DNA of 64,000 nucleotides from Hymenopus coronatus (Eukaryota; Arthropoda; Insecta; Mantodea; Hymenopodidae). The stretch covers positions 435,910,259 to 435,974,258 of the forward strand of contig CM060900.1 of NCBI GenBank assembly GCA_030762935.1. Reading direction: 5' to 3'. The position numbers were made by a program, and so were the translations under genes. This document shows, piece after piece, positions 11,886-23,278 of the stretch (the stretch's first letter is position 1; each line of letters starts with the position of its first letter). Under the pieces are notes generated by a model. The model saw only the letters and a list, made by a program, of their open reading frames with translations, was not told the DNA's origin and did no database searches.

Positions 11886-12008
11886 AACATGTTTTCCGAA
11901 ATAAAAAAGTAAGTGATGTAGTGTTACAAAATCGACTCAACTAAATTTTAATTGTTAAAACACATCACTGTCTCAAAGTCCACCATATATCAGGATAATA
12001 CTAATATA

Positions 12009-12535
12009 TCCTCCAAAGTTAAACCATTAAAGACATTCCGGTAGGTTAAAATAATGGATAAATTAATGATAAAATTAATCTTCTAGCTAAAATATTATGG
12101 TCAAATGAATATAACCTACTGATACATCCCTCCGGTCGTCTCCTTAGCGCGGTGGTAGCGTTGCTACTTACCAAGCGGGAGACCTGGGTTCGATCCCCAG
12201 TACCGGCGTGGGGATTTTTCCCCCGCTGGGAGACCTGGCCCGGGGTGCACTCAGCCTCGTAAGGTCCCTGGGGGGCCAATTGAGGAGCTACTTGATGGAG
12301 AAGTAGCGGCTCCAGGTCATGAAGACCGCATTAACCGGCTGGGGGGGATTCGAGGCGCTGACCACGTCTCACCCTCCAATACTGCACCCCATCCATGACG
12401 TCTATAGTGGACCGAGATGGGGGATGCAGCGGCCGGGCGGTAGGCCAAGGTTCCCCGTGAGCTGTCGTGCCATGGAGTAAAAAGATACATCCCTCCAAAG
12501 TTAAAACATTAAAAACAGTCCAGTAGGTTAAAATA
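12009..12535. repeat. Direct repeat flanking the SINE (about 50-bp units)
   Basis: CCTCCAAAGTTAAA.CATTAAA followed by a CAG/ATTCCxGTAGGTTAAAATAA stretch occurs at 12009-12058 and again at 12491-12545. The SINE lies between the two copies. This may be an older tandem repeat that the SINE split. Confidence 0.6.
12134..12483 (+). mobile_element. tRNA-derived SINE with 13-bp target duplication
   Basis: The 5' head looks like a tRNA gene: an A box in TTAGCGCGGTGGTAGCG (from about 12143) and a B box GGTTCGATCCC at 12187-12197, the internal RNA polymerase III promoter. A GC-rich body of about 270 bp follows, unlike the AT-rich surroundings. The element is flanked by GATACATCCCTCC at 12121-12133 and 12484-12496. 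There is no long A tail. SINEs do not code for protein and borrow LINE enzymes. I do not recognise the family name. Confidence 0.85.
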
Positions 12536-12545
12536 AGGAATAAAA

Positions 12546-13540
12546 CTACATACTGCTAAAGCTGTAAAAGGGAAATAAAATTATATATGGCCAATCGTAG
12601 GGCACAGTCATGATAGGGGACTGCTATTCTTATATCAAAAGTTTATTTGTATATTTGATTATATTGATTGATTATAAAATCAATCTCATTTATACATAAT
12701 TCTGTTCTTCCATTAATATTATCTGGATGTATATTTGGATTAACCTTTCCATAAGGCATTGTAGCATTCTAGGTATGGGTATGCTTTGATATAGAGTTCG
12801 GGCATCAAAACAAACTACAGTGTCTCATGGTTTTAGTTCTAAGTTTTGTATTTTGTTGAATTAGGTCTGTTTCATTTTTTAAGCTGGTGTATTTTAGTAA
12901 TGTAACATATTTTTGTACAAGCCATTTTGAAAGTTTGTACGATTGGTCTCATGGAATTTCCTGTTTCATGAGTTTTTGAAAATGTATATTATCTTGCTAT
13001 TGTTGGATGTTCTGGTTTTAGTTTAGATTTCCTGTTCTTTGAAACTCATTTGGTTTCATTTATTGTGAGGTTAATTTTATGGATTCTTTTAATGGATCTT
13101 TCTAGATAATATCCAGGTAAAATTATCTATTAGTGATGTTTCAGTGTTACTAATTCAAACTCAAAATGATTTCCAATTAAAATAAACATAACAGTTACTA
13201 ACAATTTGGAGAATATGTACACTTTCTCTAAACTAATAAATATGTAGCTTATTTGCAGTGAATCAAGAAATGGTGGTTATTTGACATACCCAGAAACCCT
13301 TGATTCAGTACAATAATCATTCCTTTGTTGTTGAAAACTTTGCCCTGAAAATGCAGGTCAACATTTAGAGCAGTTCCTATAAAACTAACAAAGACTTTGA
13401 TTTTTTTTTTCTTCTTTTTTTTTTTTTCTTCCGCTCCTTAAACCACTTCCTACAACTATAGCATGTCATAAAGTTAAGCAAGCATTGTAATTAGATTGCA
13501 CTGATAGATATTTTGAAATTGAAATTCATAAATTGAAATA
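12546..13540. other. Intronic sequence, no gene recognised
   Basis: AT-rich, with an interrupted T-rich tract at about 13400-13430. No coding motif was recognised. Confidence 0.5.
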
Positions 13541-13557
13541 TGAATAAAAAAAAAAAA

Positions 13558-13632
13558 GGTGGACAAGACTCGAACTTGAAAACTAAGGTTTCCTTTTACT
13601 CAAAAGCTAATGTTATAACCATTGCTCCATAC
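13558..13632 (-). tRNA. tRNA-like pseudogene or SINE head
   Basis: On the minus strand 75 bases resemble a tRNA: an A-box-like GAGCAATGGTTATAAC and a B-box-like AGTTCGAGTC at the right spacing. A run of 12 T follows, which would end RNA polymerase III transcription. The acceptor stem does not pair well and the anticodon loop is unclear, so I do not assign an amino acid and doubt that it works. It lies inside intron 3 of desaturase A, on the same strand. Confidence 0.4.
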
Positions 13633-13640
13633 AGATACAC

Positions 13641-14500
13641 TGGAAATGCCTCTTTGTGTTTGTGTGTTGTGCTTAGTAATGACATCATTAACCAGTGGCG
13701 TACTGGCACTTTTGAAACACAGCTGTACCTTGAAATTTGAACAGACAGCCCATAGGTCTCCAGTCACAAATTACTTGTTTAAGACACCTCCTTATTCTCT
13801 GAAACTATTTTGGTGTAGTTTGTCAACACCCTGTATAGCAATTTGTATTTTCAATCAAAAATCATCCATCAGTTTCCCATGAAACATGTCGGGAAATATA
13901 TGTTTGGCATCTAAAGCTTAAGGATTGCACAGCTGCATACACAATACTTGAGCACCTGCTGACAGAAACGTTGTAACCCTCATTTTTATATAATCTGGGT
14001 TTTTGTGAATAAACATTGTATGCAGTAATATTGAGGTATATATTGTTGGTCACCATGTACATTAAGCGCCTTTTTTCTCTTATTTTAATTTTGCCATGGG
14101 TCATTTGGGTACAGAAATATGTAACAGTGGAGGAAGGAAGTCCTGTGTTTCTAAGTCCCAGTAAGTGTAAAGATATACATAGGAACAAAAACACAATATT
14201 AAGTATAGTAAATGGAAGAGGAACGAGAAGAAATGCAAACGAAATTCGGGGCAGCCATACTTATCCCACAATAAGAAGCCAGTACCTGGGAAAATTCCTA
14301 CTGAACAGGTGGATGCAAAAATACTGTAAGCCAATCTAACACTCAGTGTGATGCATACTATTATGTGTGTGTATTAGATTTTAATACAAAATCATAGCTT
14401 TTATCATCATATGCAATATAGTTAATGTTATATATGCTTCTTTATAGATTTCTACCTGTAAATGCAAACACAAATTCAGATCGCTAATTTCAAAGGACAA
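13641..14500. other. Intronic sequence, no gene recognised
   Basis: Overlapping open frames at 14016-14339 (plus) and 13862-14194 (minus) have no domain I recognise, and the plus frame starts in a hydrophobic AT-rich stretch. Nothing else can be supported. Confidence 0.45.
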
Positions 14501-14507
14501 CAAAGTT

Positions 14508-15832
14508 ATGTTTCAAGATTTCTACTATTTGGACTACAATGCACGAATAAGACATTTAACTTCATTGTGCATTGAAATAACTAATATAAAATCCAAGGAG
14601 ACTAAGGAGGCCATTTCATGCATACACTGCGCTTTTAAGTACTTTTTGAGAAAAAATGGAGAACAAATTCAGATGTGTCAAAAAACCTTCTGCATGATAT
14701 ACGGAATCACTGCCAGAAGTCTCCAAGAGAAGATAAAATGTGGCATGCCTTATGAAGTTAGAAAAGGTAAGAATGAGAATCGTCTGGAAAACTGCGGGAT
14801 GACTTGACGGATTTGATAAGTCACCTGAGAAGCTACCAAAACAAGAAAGTCACTACTCCAGACATAAGAATGAAAAGCTGTACCTGAGTTCAGATTTGAA
14901 GCTAGTAAACTTTATCAACTCTTTAAAAAAAAGAAGCCTACAGTATAGTGCAGTGAAGAGCATACAGAGATATTTTCAGGAGAGAATATAATTTACACCT
15001 TGGAGTACCAGGAATGAACTCATGTGGGTATTTAGACAGGTGTTTCTTCAGTCAGCTGACAGTGAAAATAAAACTGACAGAAAGAAAATTGAAGAAGAGG
15101 AAAGCAAACTGTACCATTTCCAGGCAGAAACAGCTTACATAATGCTGCAGAAGGATATGGACAGGGCAAAAACAAACAAAACATATGTTGTGATATGCAG
15201 AGACCTCCTGTAGGTACTATGCTGTCCTACCCTTAACCAGTCTGTAGAATTCTATCAACATGAGCTGTCAACCTGCAATCAAGCAATACATACAACAAGG
15301 TGTGGATGTGTGTTTGGCCTCAAATTGTACCCAGACAGGGATCAGCACAAGTTACTTCTTGCCTCCTGAAGTACATAACCTCTGAATTTTAACTACTAAA
15401 TTTGGATGAAGGATGAACTTTAATTGTGTGGTCAGAGCAATAACTGCAAAGCTACTGTTTCTTATCAGCTTCTACCAAACTTAAAATACTTCACATACAT
15501 ATAGCAAAATTTCTAATCACAGGGCACAACCACTGTGATCAAGATTTTGTAATAATTGTGAGAAACAAGGACCACCTTGTGAATGAACTGTTTGAATGGT
15601 CCCAGGTAATAGCAACTGCTAGTCCAAGAATCTTGTTTTTGGTTTGCTAAATGCAGCAAGAAGATTTCATTGACCTGAGCACTATTGAAGATCCAAAATG
15701 CAAAATAACCTACAATATATGGCTGAAGAATTCCTTAGACTCTCCAACAGTACTTCAGTGTCTTAAGAGCCATAACTACTTACAATCTTGGTACTGTGCA
15801 CTATTAGCAAAACTTTCAAGAGGTAAAGCTAA
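14508..15832 (+). pseudogene. Relic of an unclassified insect mobile-element ORF (middle and C-terminal part)
   Basis: An open frame at 14508-14807 encodes a segment with CIHCAFKYFLRKNGEQIQMC and KTFCMIYGITARSL, which resembles the 'cysteine-KTF...gIs' region of repetitive hypothetical proteins in insects. A second frame at 15022-15213 has KLYHFQAETAYIMLQKDM, like the following part of the same proteins. Stops and frame changes break the gene between and after these parts; later stretches up to 15.8 kb can only be followed loosely. The LINE inserted into its 3' end: the target duplication lies at 15820-15832. I cannot name the family. Confidence 0.35.
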
Positions 15833-16078
15833 ATGATGATGATGATGATAATGGTGTTTAAGGGCGCTCAACTGCCGAGGTCATAAGCGCCCTTATGATT
15901 AAAACTTGGCAATAGGCAGTAAGAAAATACCAAACAAAAAAGTAAACACAAGTAAAAGAGCTAACACAGTTGAAACGGAAGTAACAGAACTGTCCAGCCC
16001 TCCAACAAGAGCTGGATATAAAACTCCATCTAAAATCAACACATTAAAACCAAAAGAGTTTAAAAAACCGCTATCACA

Positions 16079-19000
16079 CTAAAACGTCAAGGTAAAAGAA
16101 ACTTTTGCTAAAAATTTAAAAACCCTGTCCACTGCTCTTGGGTCATCTGCCAGGACCTCAGCAAGAGAGGCTGGCATGCCCATAGATGACCGAATGTGTG
16201 CCAGGTGACCACACTCCAGCAACACATGACGAACTGTCTGTGCCTCCCCACAGAGCGCACAGACAGGAGCAGGTTCACGTTTAAAAAGGTAACTGTGAGT
16301 AAAAATACAGTGGCCAATTCTTAGCCGAGCTAGTACTACCTCCTCCCGGCGGAATAAACGAGAGGAGGTTACCCAGTTGACAGGGAGGTCCTTCACCTCT
16401 CGCAGCTTATTACCACGGAGAGCCGACCACTCCTCATGCCAAGTCGAAAAAACGGCTTTCCGTACAGCCACTCTAAAATCTTCTGCTGTTGAATGGGTAA
16501 TCGTAACACTGGGCGCTGTGACTGCCGATTTCGCTGCCAAATCCGCCGTGTCATTCCCTGGCAAGCCAACGTGTCCAGGAATCCATGCGCACTCCACATT
16601 AAAACCAGAACCGTGCAAAATGTGGAGAACGTCCTGGATGCACTGCACCAAAGGATGGTAATTGTACAGCTCACGAATGCTCTGAAGGGCACTAAGGGAA
16701 TCACTAAGAATAAGGCAGTCACCTAATTTTCGACGTCGAATATACAGAAGGGCTTGATAAATAGCATATAGCTCGGCAGAATATATAGATGTGCAACTAG
16801 GCAAACCGTAAGTAGAAGTTGCGGTGCCAGTGACAAAGGCATATCCAACACCGTCGGGGCTCTTACTACCATAGGTGTAAATACAAATACGGCCACTGTA
16901 TTTGGATAAAAATTCTAAAAAACAACGACGAATACTATCAAGAGGCGTAACAGATTTCCCGTAGAGCGTCATCCCGAGATCGACATGGGAGGTAGCGCGT
17001 AACCAAGGGTGGTGTATACTCTCTCCCTCGGATAACAGCCGAGGAACGTCAACATGGTGCTGGCGTAGAAGCTCACGGAAATGAAAACCTGCTGGCCTGG
17101 GGCTCAGAGAGCGGAGGCAGTATCGCTCGTGCAGCTCAGGGGAGAAAAACGCGTGATAAGTTGGATGCCCAGGCATACACTTCAGCCCACAGCCATAATT
17201 AGCAAGCAGGACATCACGCCGACAACGCAGAGGAGGTTCTCCCAATTCGGCGTAGAGGCTAACAACTGGGCTCGTTGGAAAAGCTCCAACGGCCACACGG
17301 ATGCCCTGGTTATGGACTGTGTCTAACCTTCTGAGCACTGAAGGTCGAGCTGAAGAATACACAATGCTGCCATAGTCCAACTTCGAACGAATCACAGCAC
17401 GATAAAGACGGAGCAATGCCGTCCGATCCGCACCCCAAGATTTGCCACTTAGTATCCGTAAAAGATTTAGAGAACGGTCACATCGTGCTCTAAGCTGTGC
17501 TATTTGTGGTGCCCAACAAAGTTTCCGATCGAAGATCAAACCAAGGAATCTCGCCTCGTCTGCGAAAGGAAGTAATTCTGGCCCGAGTCGAAGAGACGGC
17601 AGCATTTGCCACTTACGGCGCCAGAAGTTAACGCAGACTGTCTTCTCAGCGGAGAAACGAAAACCGTGTTTCGAGCTCCAAGCATAGAGATTGTCCAAAC
17701 ACCGCTGGAGACGGCGTTCCAAAAACGGTGTACGCTGAGAAGTACAGAAGATGGCAAAGTCGTCCACAAATAAACAGGAAGAGACACCTTGAGGCACACA
17801 TAGTGATATGGAATTTATCGCAATAGCAAATAGAGTCACGCTGAGTACCGATCCCTGCGGCACTCCGTTCTCTTGAATAAAATGGTTAGAAAAAACCGAG
17901 CCCACCCTCACTCGAAAAACGCGGTCCCACATAAACTCCTGAATGACCAACAGTAGGCGTCCATGTATGTTCCAGTTGTGCAGAGAACGCAATATTCCCG
18001 CCCGCCAACACGTGTTGTAGGCCTTCTCGAGGTCAAAAAATATCCCAACTGTGGGGCTGTTCTTAAGAAACCAGTCCATAATCTGTGTTGACAGAGAGAC
18101 AAGGTGGTCAGCAGTTGAACGTTGTCGTCGAAAGCCACACTGGATGTTCGTCAGAAGATTGTGGGATTCCAGCCACCACACCAACCGTCCATTGATCATG
18201 CGTTCCATCACCTTGCACACGCAACTGGTGAGGGAAATAGGACGGTAACTGGAAGGAAGATGGCGGTCCCTTCCAGGTTTAAGAATGGGTATGATGGTGG
18301 CCTCCCGCCACTTGTCTGGAAAAATGCCATCAACCCAGACACGATTATAGACCTCGAGTAGGAAATCTTTGCCATCAGGAGAGAGATGTTGCAACATTTG
18401 GACGTGGATACCATCTGGACCTGGTGCTGAGTGTCGTGAAGAGGAGAGTGCATTGTCTAGCTCTGCCAGGGTGAAAAGGCGATTATAATCCTCAAGGTTG
18501 CCAGAAAGAAACGAGAATTCTTGAGATTCCACCTGATTCTTAACTGTAAGAAACTCAGGGGAATAATTGCCTGAGCTAGACACCTGAGCGAAAGCACTGC
18601 CTAAAGTATTCGCCACGTCAAATGTATCAACAACAGCTCCGGTAGGTGTTTTGAGACCGGCGATGGGCATATGGTTCGGTTTCCCAGCCACACGTCTTAA
18701 CTTATCCCATACGACAGAGGAAGGTGTATGTCGATTAAAGGAACCCAAGAATTTATTCAATGACATCTTTTTGCTAACCTTAATAACCCGCCTAGAATGT
18801 GCACGCAACCGTTTATAGTGTATCAGGTTATCCAGTGTAGGAAAACGCTGGAAAACCCGTAGAGCTCATCTGCGAGCTCGAATAGCATCCCGACAGTCAT
18901 CGGTCCTCCAAGGTACCGGAAATCGACGGCTGTAGCCAGTCGAATGCGGAATGGATTGCTCAGCAGCAGAAAGAATGGTCCCTGTGAGATGTTCGACCAA

Positions 19001-19768
19001 GTGGTTCACAGAGTCGTGCTCTTCGTAGCTAAATTCAGCCAAGTGGGAGTACAGTTCCCAGTTGGCGTGGTCTAGGCGCCAACTAGGTAAACGGGTGGAA
19101 CATACAACGGGTGTCAAGACACTAATACGACAAGGAAAGTGGTCACTAGAATGCAAATCCGAGATGATATTCCAGCATAAGGTGACTGCTAGCTGAGGGG
19201 AACAAATTGCAATGTCAATGTGTGAAAAACTATGAAATGCGTCAGAAAGAAAGGTGGGCTCTCCGGTGTTCAAGAGAGCAAGATTCTGACTATCCAAGAA
19301 GTCTTTAAGTAGCGTACCTCTCGCACAAGCCCGAGGAGAGCCCCAAAGAGGGTGATGGGCATTCGCGTTGCCTACCAATAAAAAGGGTGGTGGCAACTGC
19401 GAAATGAGGTGTTCTAAGTCGCTCTGCGAGAGGTCCTCAGATGGAGGCAAATAGATACTGCAAATGGTGAATAAAGCGGAGGATAGCTTAATGCTGACAG
19501 CAACGGACTGGATTGCAGATTGTATGGGTACGGAGTTGGCAAAAATATCATCTCGAATAAGCATCATAGTGCCCCCATGTGCCGGGACACCGTCCTCCGG
19601 GGATAAATCACATCGTATGGAGGAGTACTGTCTGATGGTAACGGTGTCCTGTGGACGGAGCTTCGTCTCTTGTAAGCATACAGCCAAGGGTTCATGCTGG
19701 CTTAGCAACAAGTCAAGCTCTGGTCGATGTGGTCGAATTCCGCGTATGTTCCAATGGAGGATAGCCAT
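16079..19768 (-). pseudogene. LINE ORF2: AP endonuclease, reverse transcriptase, RNase H (one internal stop)
   Basis: Reading leftward from MAILHWNIRGI at 19768, the endonuclease has CLQETKL, HGGTMMLIRD, SHIDIAIC and SDHFP. A single TGA at 18868-18866 follows AIRARR. The same frame then continues uninterrupted for over 900 codons, so the break is one substitution, probably CGA to TGA. The RT part has GVPQGSVLS and FVDDFAIF. RNase H follows with SAELYAIYQAL, LILSDSLSAL and GNDTADLAAKSA, and a C-terminal CALCGE...HVLLEC zinc motif. Two catalytic residues are replaced. The endonuclease reads VGNANAHHPLWG where Asp is expected (AAC for GAC). RNase H reads TYGSKS where TDGSK is expected (TAT for GAT). 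Total length is about 1,230 codons, normal for this group. Confidence 0.93.
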
Positions 19769-19829
19769 TGGGTATATTATGGGATAAGTTTCAAATCGAA
19801 AGACGCTTCTGCAGATTGGGATTAGCTGG

Positions 19830-21248
19830 TCAGTTCAATTTGTTCTTCTTAGGCGTTGGGCTAGTACTATTTTCAGGAGCACGATCCTGCCGTTTCCGCA
19901 CTGTCCCTCTGGCAGTGGCGGCAGAATCCTCCTGGTCCATCTCCTCCACAAGGGAGGTCCCTTTTTCAAGAGCAAATTTCAGTCCGAGAAGTTCGAACCG
20001 ATTGGATGTGCTGATCGGCGAAGACGGCCGTCGCCGATTCATGCCCTCCTCCCCAGATGACCCACCAGAGGAGGATACACGTGTGGAGTTGCGTGTACTT
20101 TTCTTACCCTTAGATGACTTGGTAATAGATTGCACATTCTCTTTCAAGAAGTCTTGTCGTACATACTTGGTCTTAAACTGTTTTTCCGGGGCAGAAGACG
20201 TCGTGAATTTACCAGCTTTAGTTCCCGAGGTCGAGGCTTTGGGTGACAAGTGTGCAGGACTATTCTGTAAGCTGGCGGATTTGACAGATGTTGATACCAA
20301 TTTGGGTGTAGGTGCCGAAGGCTTTGGCAGCGCTTGGGCTAAAATAACCTTTTCCGCAATTGTAGCCCCGTTCATATCGCCGGTCTGTGTTGCGATTTCC
20401 CAACGCGGTATAGGTTTAGCTGCAACTGAGCTATAGGTACCGAACCTCGGGGCAGAGGGTTGGCGGAGTCGCAGGAGCTTCCGGGCTTCCAAGAAGGACA
20501 CCTTCTCTTTCACCCGTATCTCCTGGATCGCTCGTTCCTCTGCAAAACGGGGGCAGTCTCGGGAACTAGATGGGTGTTCCCCGTTACAGTTCACACACGA
20601 TGGAGCTGAAGCACAAGCCCCATCGTGGGAGATGTCACCGCAGTGGACGCAGGTGGACTTGCCGGTACACAACTCACTAGTGTGACCATAACGTTGGCAT
20701 TTAAAGCACCTCAGCGGATTGGGTATATAAGGCCTAACTTCGATGGCTTCATACCCTGCCCTAATCCTTTGAGGGAGGTCAACCCGATCAAAAGTAAGAA
20801 ACAGGGTACGAGTAGGCAGGAATTCACCGTTGATCTTAAGTTGTACCCGATAAACAGGTGAGACACCCTGAGTCGCAAGATTTTCTTGGATCTCCTCAAT
20901 GGACAAACCGTCCAACGCGCGGGTTGTTACTACACCGCGGGAGGAGTTCAGCGACTTGTGCACCTCGACCTTCACTGGATAGCTGGCTAACATGGTGGCT
21001 TTAAGTATCCTTGCAGCTTGCGAGGCGGAGTTGGCTTCGACAAGAAGTGTATCATTGCGAGCTCGAACGCAGGATTTAACCGGACCAGCAATGGCATCGA
21101 GACCCTTTTGGATAGTAAAAGGGCTCACCGTAAGGAACTTCTTACCTTCCTCTGTCCTATGAATAACCAAGTAGCGAGGACCACATGACTCCACTACTTC
21201 CTTTCCAACGTCTTTATTTGCCTTAAGGGGTTTTAGTTTTGGTGCCAT
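19830..21248 (-). CDS. LINE ORF1: Gag-like nucleic-acid-binding protein
   Basis: An intact 472-codon frame starts at ATG 21248 and stops 61 bases before ORF2. After a basic N-terminus and a globular region it has three CCHC-type zinc knuckles around residues 185-240 (CFKCQRYGHTSELC, CVHCGDISHDGAC, CVNCNGEHPSSSRDC). A Ser/Pro-rich and Lys-rich tail follows. This is the ORF1 layout of Jockey and I-group LINEs, where the protein packages the element RNA. ORF1 itself shows no stop or frameshift, in contrast to ORF2. Confidence 0.92.
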   Translation of the reverse strand: MAPKLKPLKANKDVGKEVVESCGPRYLVIHRTEEGKKFLTVSPFTIQKGLDAIAGPVKSCVRARNDTLLVEANSASQAARILKATMLASYPVKVEVHKSLNSSRGVVTTRALDGLSIEEIQENLATQGVSPVYRVQLKINGEFLPTRTLFLTFDRVDLPQRIRAGYEAIEVRPYIPNPLRCFKCQRYGHTSELCTGKSTCVHCGDISHDGACASAPSCVNCNGEHPSSSRDCPRFAEERAIQEIRVKEKVSFLEARKLLRLRQPSAPRFGTYSSVAAKPIPRWEIATQTGDMNGATIAEKVILAQALPKPSAPTPKLVSTSVKSASLQNSPAHLSPKASTSGTKAGKFTTSSAPEKQFKTKYVRQDFLKENVQSITKSSKGKKSTRNSTRVSSSGGSSGEEGMNRRRPSSPISTSNRFELLGLKFALEKGTSLVEEMDQEDSAATARGTVRKRQDRAPENSTSPTPKKNKLN

Positions 21249-21718
21249 AGAAAAAATGGTATAAATTCATCCCCCAGTGCTCCCCACCCACCATGGAGCC
21301 CAACGAGGGGTCACCCCACTGGGGTGACAGGGCTACACAGGGGATATAGCGGGCTCGCCTTCCCACTCACCCTGGAGTTCGGTGTAATACCTAGTCCTGG
21401 CCGATTGACTAGGGGTGGGTTAGTCCCTAGCCTCCCGTTTAGGCAAATTAGAAACCAAAGCGGTGTATTAGGCTGCGCACCCTCCCCAGTTACTGAAAGA
21501 CAGAAGCCCAGGCTCAGGTACGCAACCCTCAACCAACCAGGATATTCCTTTTCACCGACACGGGTCTCCACGCACGGCCTACACGTGGGTGGGCATTTTG
21601 ATCTTCTGACTCCCTCACCACTCTGAGGTTGCCCACAGAGGGAGTCAAGGTGGCTCGGGACCCCGGGTGCGCCTAACCCGTACCTACCGTAGTAGGCCCC
21701 TGGGGGAGGTAAAGCTAA

Positions 21719-23278
21719 TATCACAGTTTCGCCTTAAATCATGAGCTTGAATAGCCGACCCAGAATGTATGGAAACACATTGCCAGTATCTATGGAAAGA
21801 AAGTTAATTTCTAGATATATATCAACATATCCTTGAAAAATATCAGATTTTATAAGAACATAAAGTGAAATGAAAATGTGATGTTTATTCAATATTGTAA
21901 AATGTTTTTAGTAACAACATGTTTAGCATTCAGTGAATTGGTTAAACAATGGTAAGCTCCATTAACGAGCAATGCAAATGTAAAGTATGGTTTGTTTTCA
22001 TTATTTCTAAACAGGATAAAAACAAGAAACATTAAAAGATAAATATTATCAGTAGCATAAACATTGTAACACACAAAAATCTGTTACTTGCGCTACATTT
22101 ATAACGTTTTTGCATGGATGTCCAATCATTTTCTCTTGCATTTTTATTTTAAAGGCAATACACACACCATGTATTATTAAACAGTGAAAATATTTTAACT
22201 AATTACAAGTGGCAGAACAAGCATTCCAAATGAATACCTTTGTTTATTTTGTACTTCTTTCCAGAATAATTTGCATTTTGAGGGTTACATTGCTTTTTTC
22301 TGGCAGATATTCACTTTAGGTTTATGATTTACAACACATGTCAGTATTAATGAAAAGGCAAATTCCTTTAGGTGGAGGTCAGTGACCTTCAGTCATAGGA
22401 GTCTATGATGTAACTCATTTGCTGGTTATACACAGCAGCAAACACAGAAATTCTTCTTCCTTCCCCTTCACTCATCAAACCTGTGTTTCTAAGTTTACTA
22501 ATGAAATATATTCCTATGCTTTTCACTTGGTTATAGAGAATTTTAAACTGTCTCTTAGGATCACAGATATCAAGTCAGAAAAGCAACATTATTTTGAATG
22601 GCTGATCAACTCTTGAATTAAAAATGCTAAAGGCTAAATCACATGGAGATTTTGAAAACATTGTAATGCATCATGATACACAGAATCACCATGACATGTG
22701 TGGCAGTACAAACTTGCCAACAAAATATTTGTTGGCCCAATTTACATTTTTTCAAATGAAAAATAAAGAAAAAATACCAGGATTAAAGATGTTATCAAGA
22801 CCCGGACATTTTTCACATTTTATGCAGGCATCACAGAAATTCTAAAAAATCATGTTGCATTTGTTCTTAGTTAGCACAGTTTGGAAAAATGGGAATATAA
22901 TTCTCTTTAAGTGACATTTAAACAAATTAACAGCACTTGTTGAAAAGGATCAATGCATTGAACTGAAATATTTAAGTAGGTGCAATCTCTACTTATTTCA
23001 GGCAATTTTGGGTCTTTCCCTGTTCATTATATGCATATAATTTTATTATTAACTATATAAATTATTCTAAACACTGGATATTGCTTTTGAAAGGACTTTT
23101 TTTCCTTAAAACGTATGTGGAATTATCAAATGAATAAGACACAAACTGGCAACACTCAAAAAATTCCCAAGCCATACCACTGCCAAGTTTACTTTTACCA
23201 CTAAGAAGAATTTATAAGGAAATAAAACATGGAATGCGAGGAAATGTCTGTTGACAAGATTTGTTTCTTTCTACTCAC
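21719..23278. other. Intronic sequence, no gene recognised
   Basis: AT-rich sequence between the LINE and exon 3 of desaturase A. Short frames at 22419-22616 and 22624-22845 lack recognisable domains. Confidence 0.55.

Larger units (their letters stand above)
9758..11950. mobile_element. Second Penelope-like element, inverted pair with terminal sequence at the junction
   Basis: Two copies of a different Penelope-like family face each other. The left one reads leftward (about 11128 down to 9758) and the right one rightward (about 11124-11950). The outer ends are mirror images: AAATTTAGTTGAGTCG at 9758 and its complement at about 11931-11946. A 40-base terminal motif (GCCGGCAGTCGACCAAAGGA and what follows) appears three times: near both outer ends (about 9833-9873 and 11838-11880) and once at the central junction (about 11087-11128). 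The junction copy is fused to the RT of the left arm. That fits the known pseudo-LTR organisation of Penelope-like elements. No clear target duplication was seen; at most a few bases (AATTG) are shared. Confidence 0.82.
15833..21705 (-). mobile_element. Full-length I-type LINE (APE endonuclease, RT, RNase H) with 13-bp target duplication
   Basis: This is a 5.87-kb non-LTR retrotransposon on the minus strand. Its parts in order are a GC-rich leader of about 450 bp (21705-21249), ORF1 with three zinc knuckles, ORF2 with endonuclease, RT and RNase H, and a 3' tail ending in a TCA/ATC microsatellite (15833-15850). The same 13 bases, GAGGTAAAGCTAA, flank it at 15820-15832 and 21706-21718, so the 5' end is intact. 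The RNase H domain places it in the I-like group of LINEs; I do not recognise the named family. ORF2 carries one stop codon and two replaced catalytic residues, so this copy is inactive. Confidence 0.92.
4557..23278 (-). other. Intron 3 of desaturase A (18.7 kb, transposon-filled)
   Basis: The interval is bounded by a GTGAGT donor after exon 3 (23278 leftward) and a pyrimidine-rich AG acceptor before exon 4, and the coding phase matches across it. It holds a Merlin element, a Penelope-like pair, a tRNA-SINE, an unclassified ORF relic and a full-length LINE. These account for more than half of its length. The LINE and the Merlin lie on opposite strands. Confidence 0.88.

Noticed and set aside
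19768..20436. 222-codon plus-strand frame with a start codon
   Set aside because: It is the antisense shadow of LINE ORF1, which has zinc knuckles and element context on the minus strand.
21311..21724. 137-codon minus-strand frame upstream of LINE ORF1
   Set aside because: It covers the GC-rich leader of the LINE, crosses the target-duplication boundary, and shows no domain.
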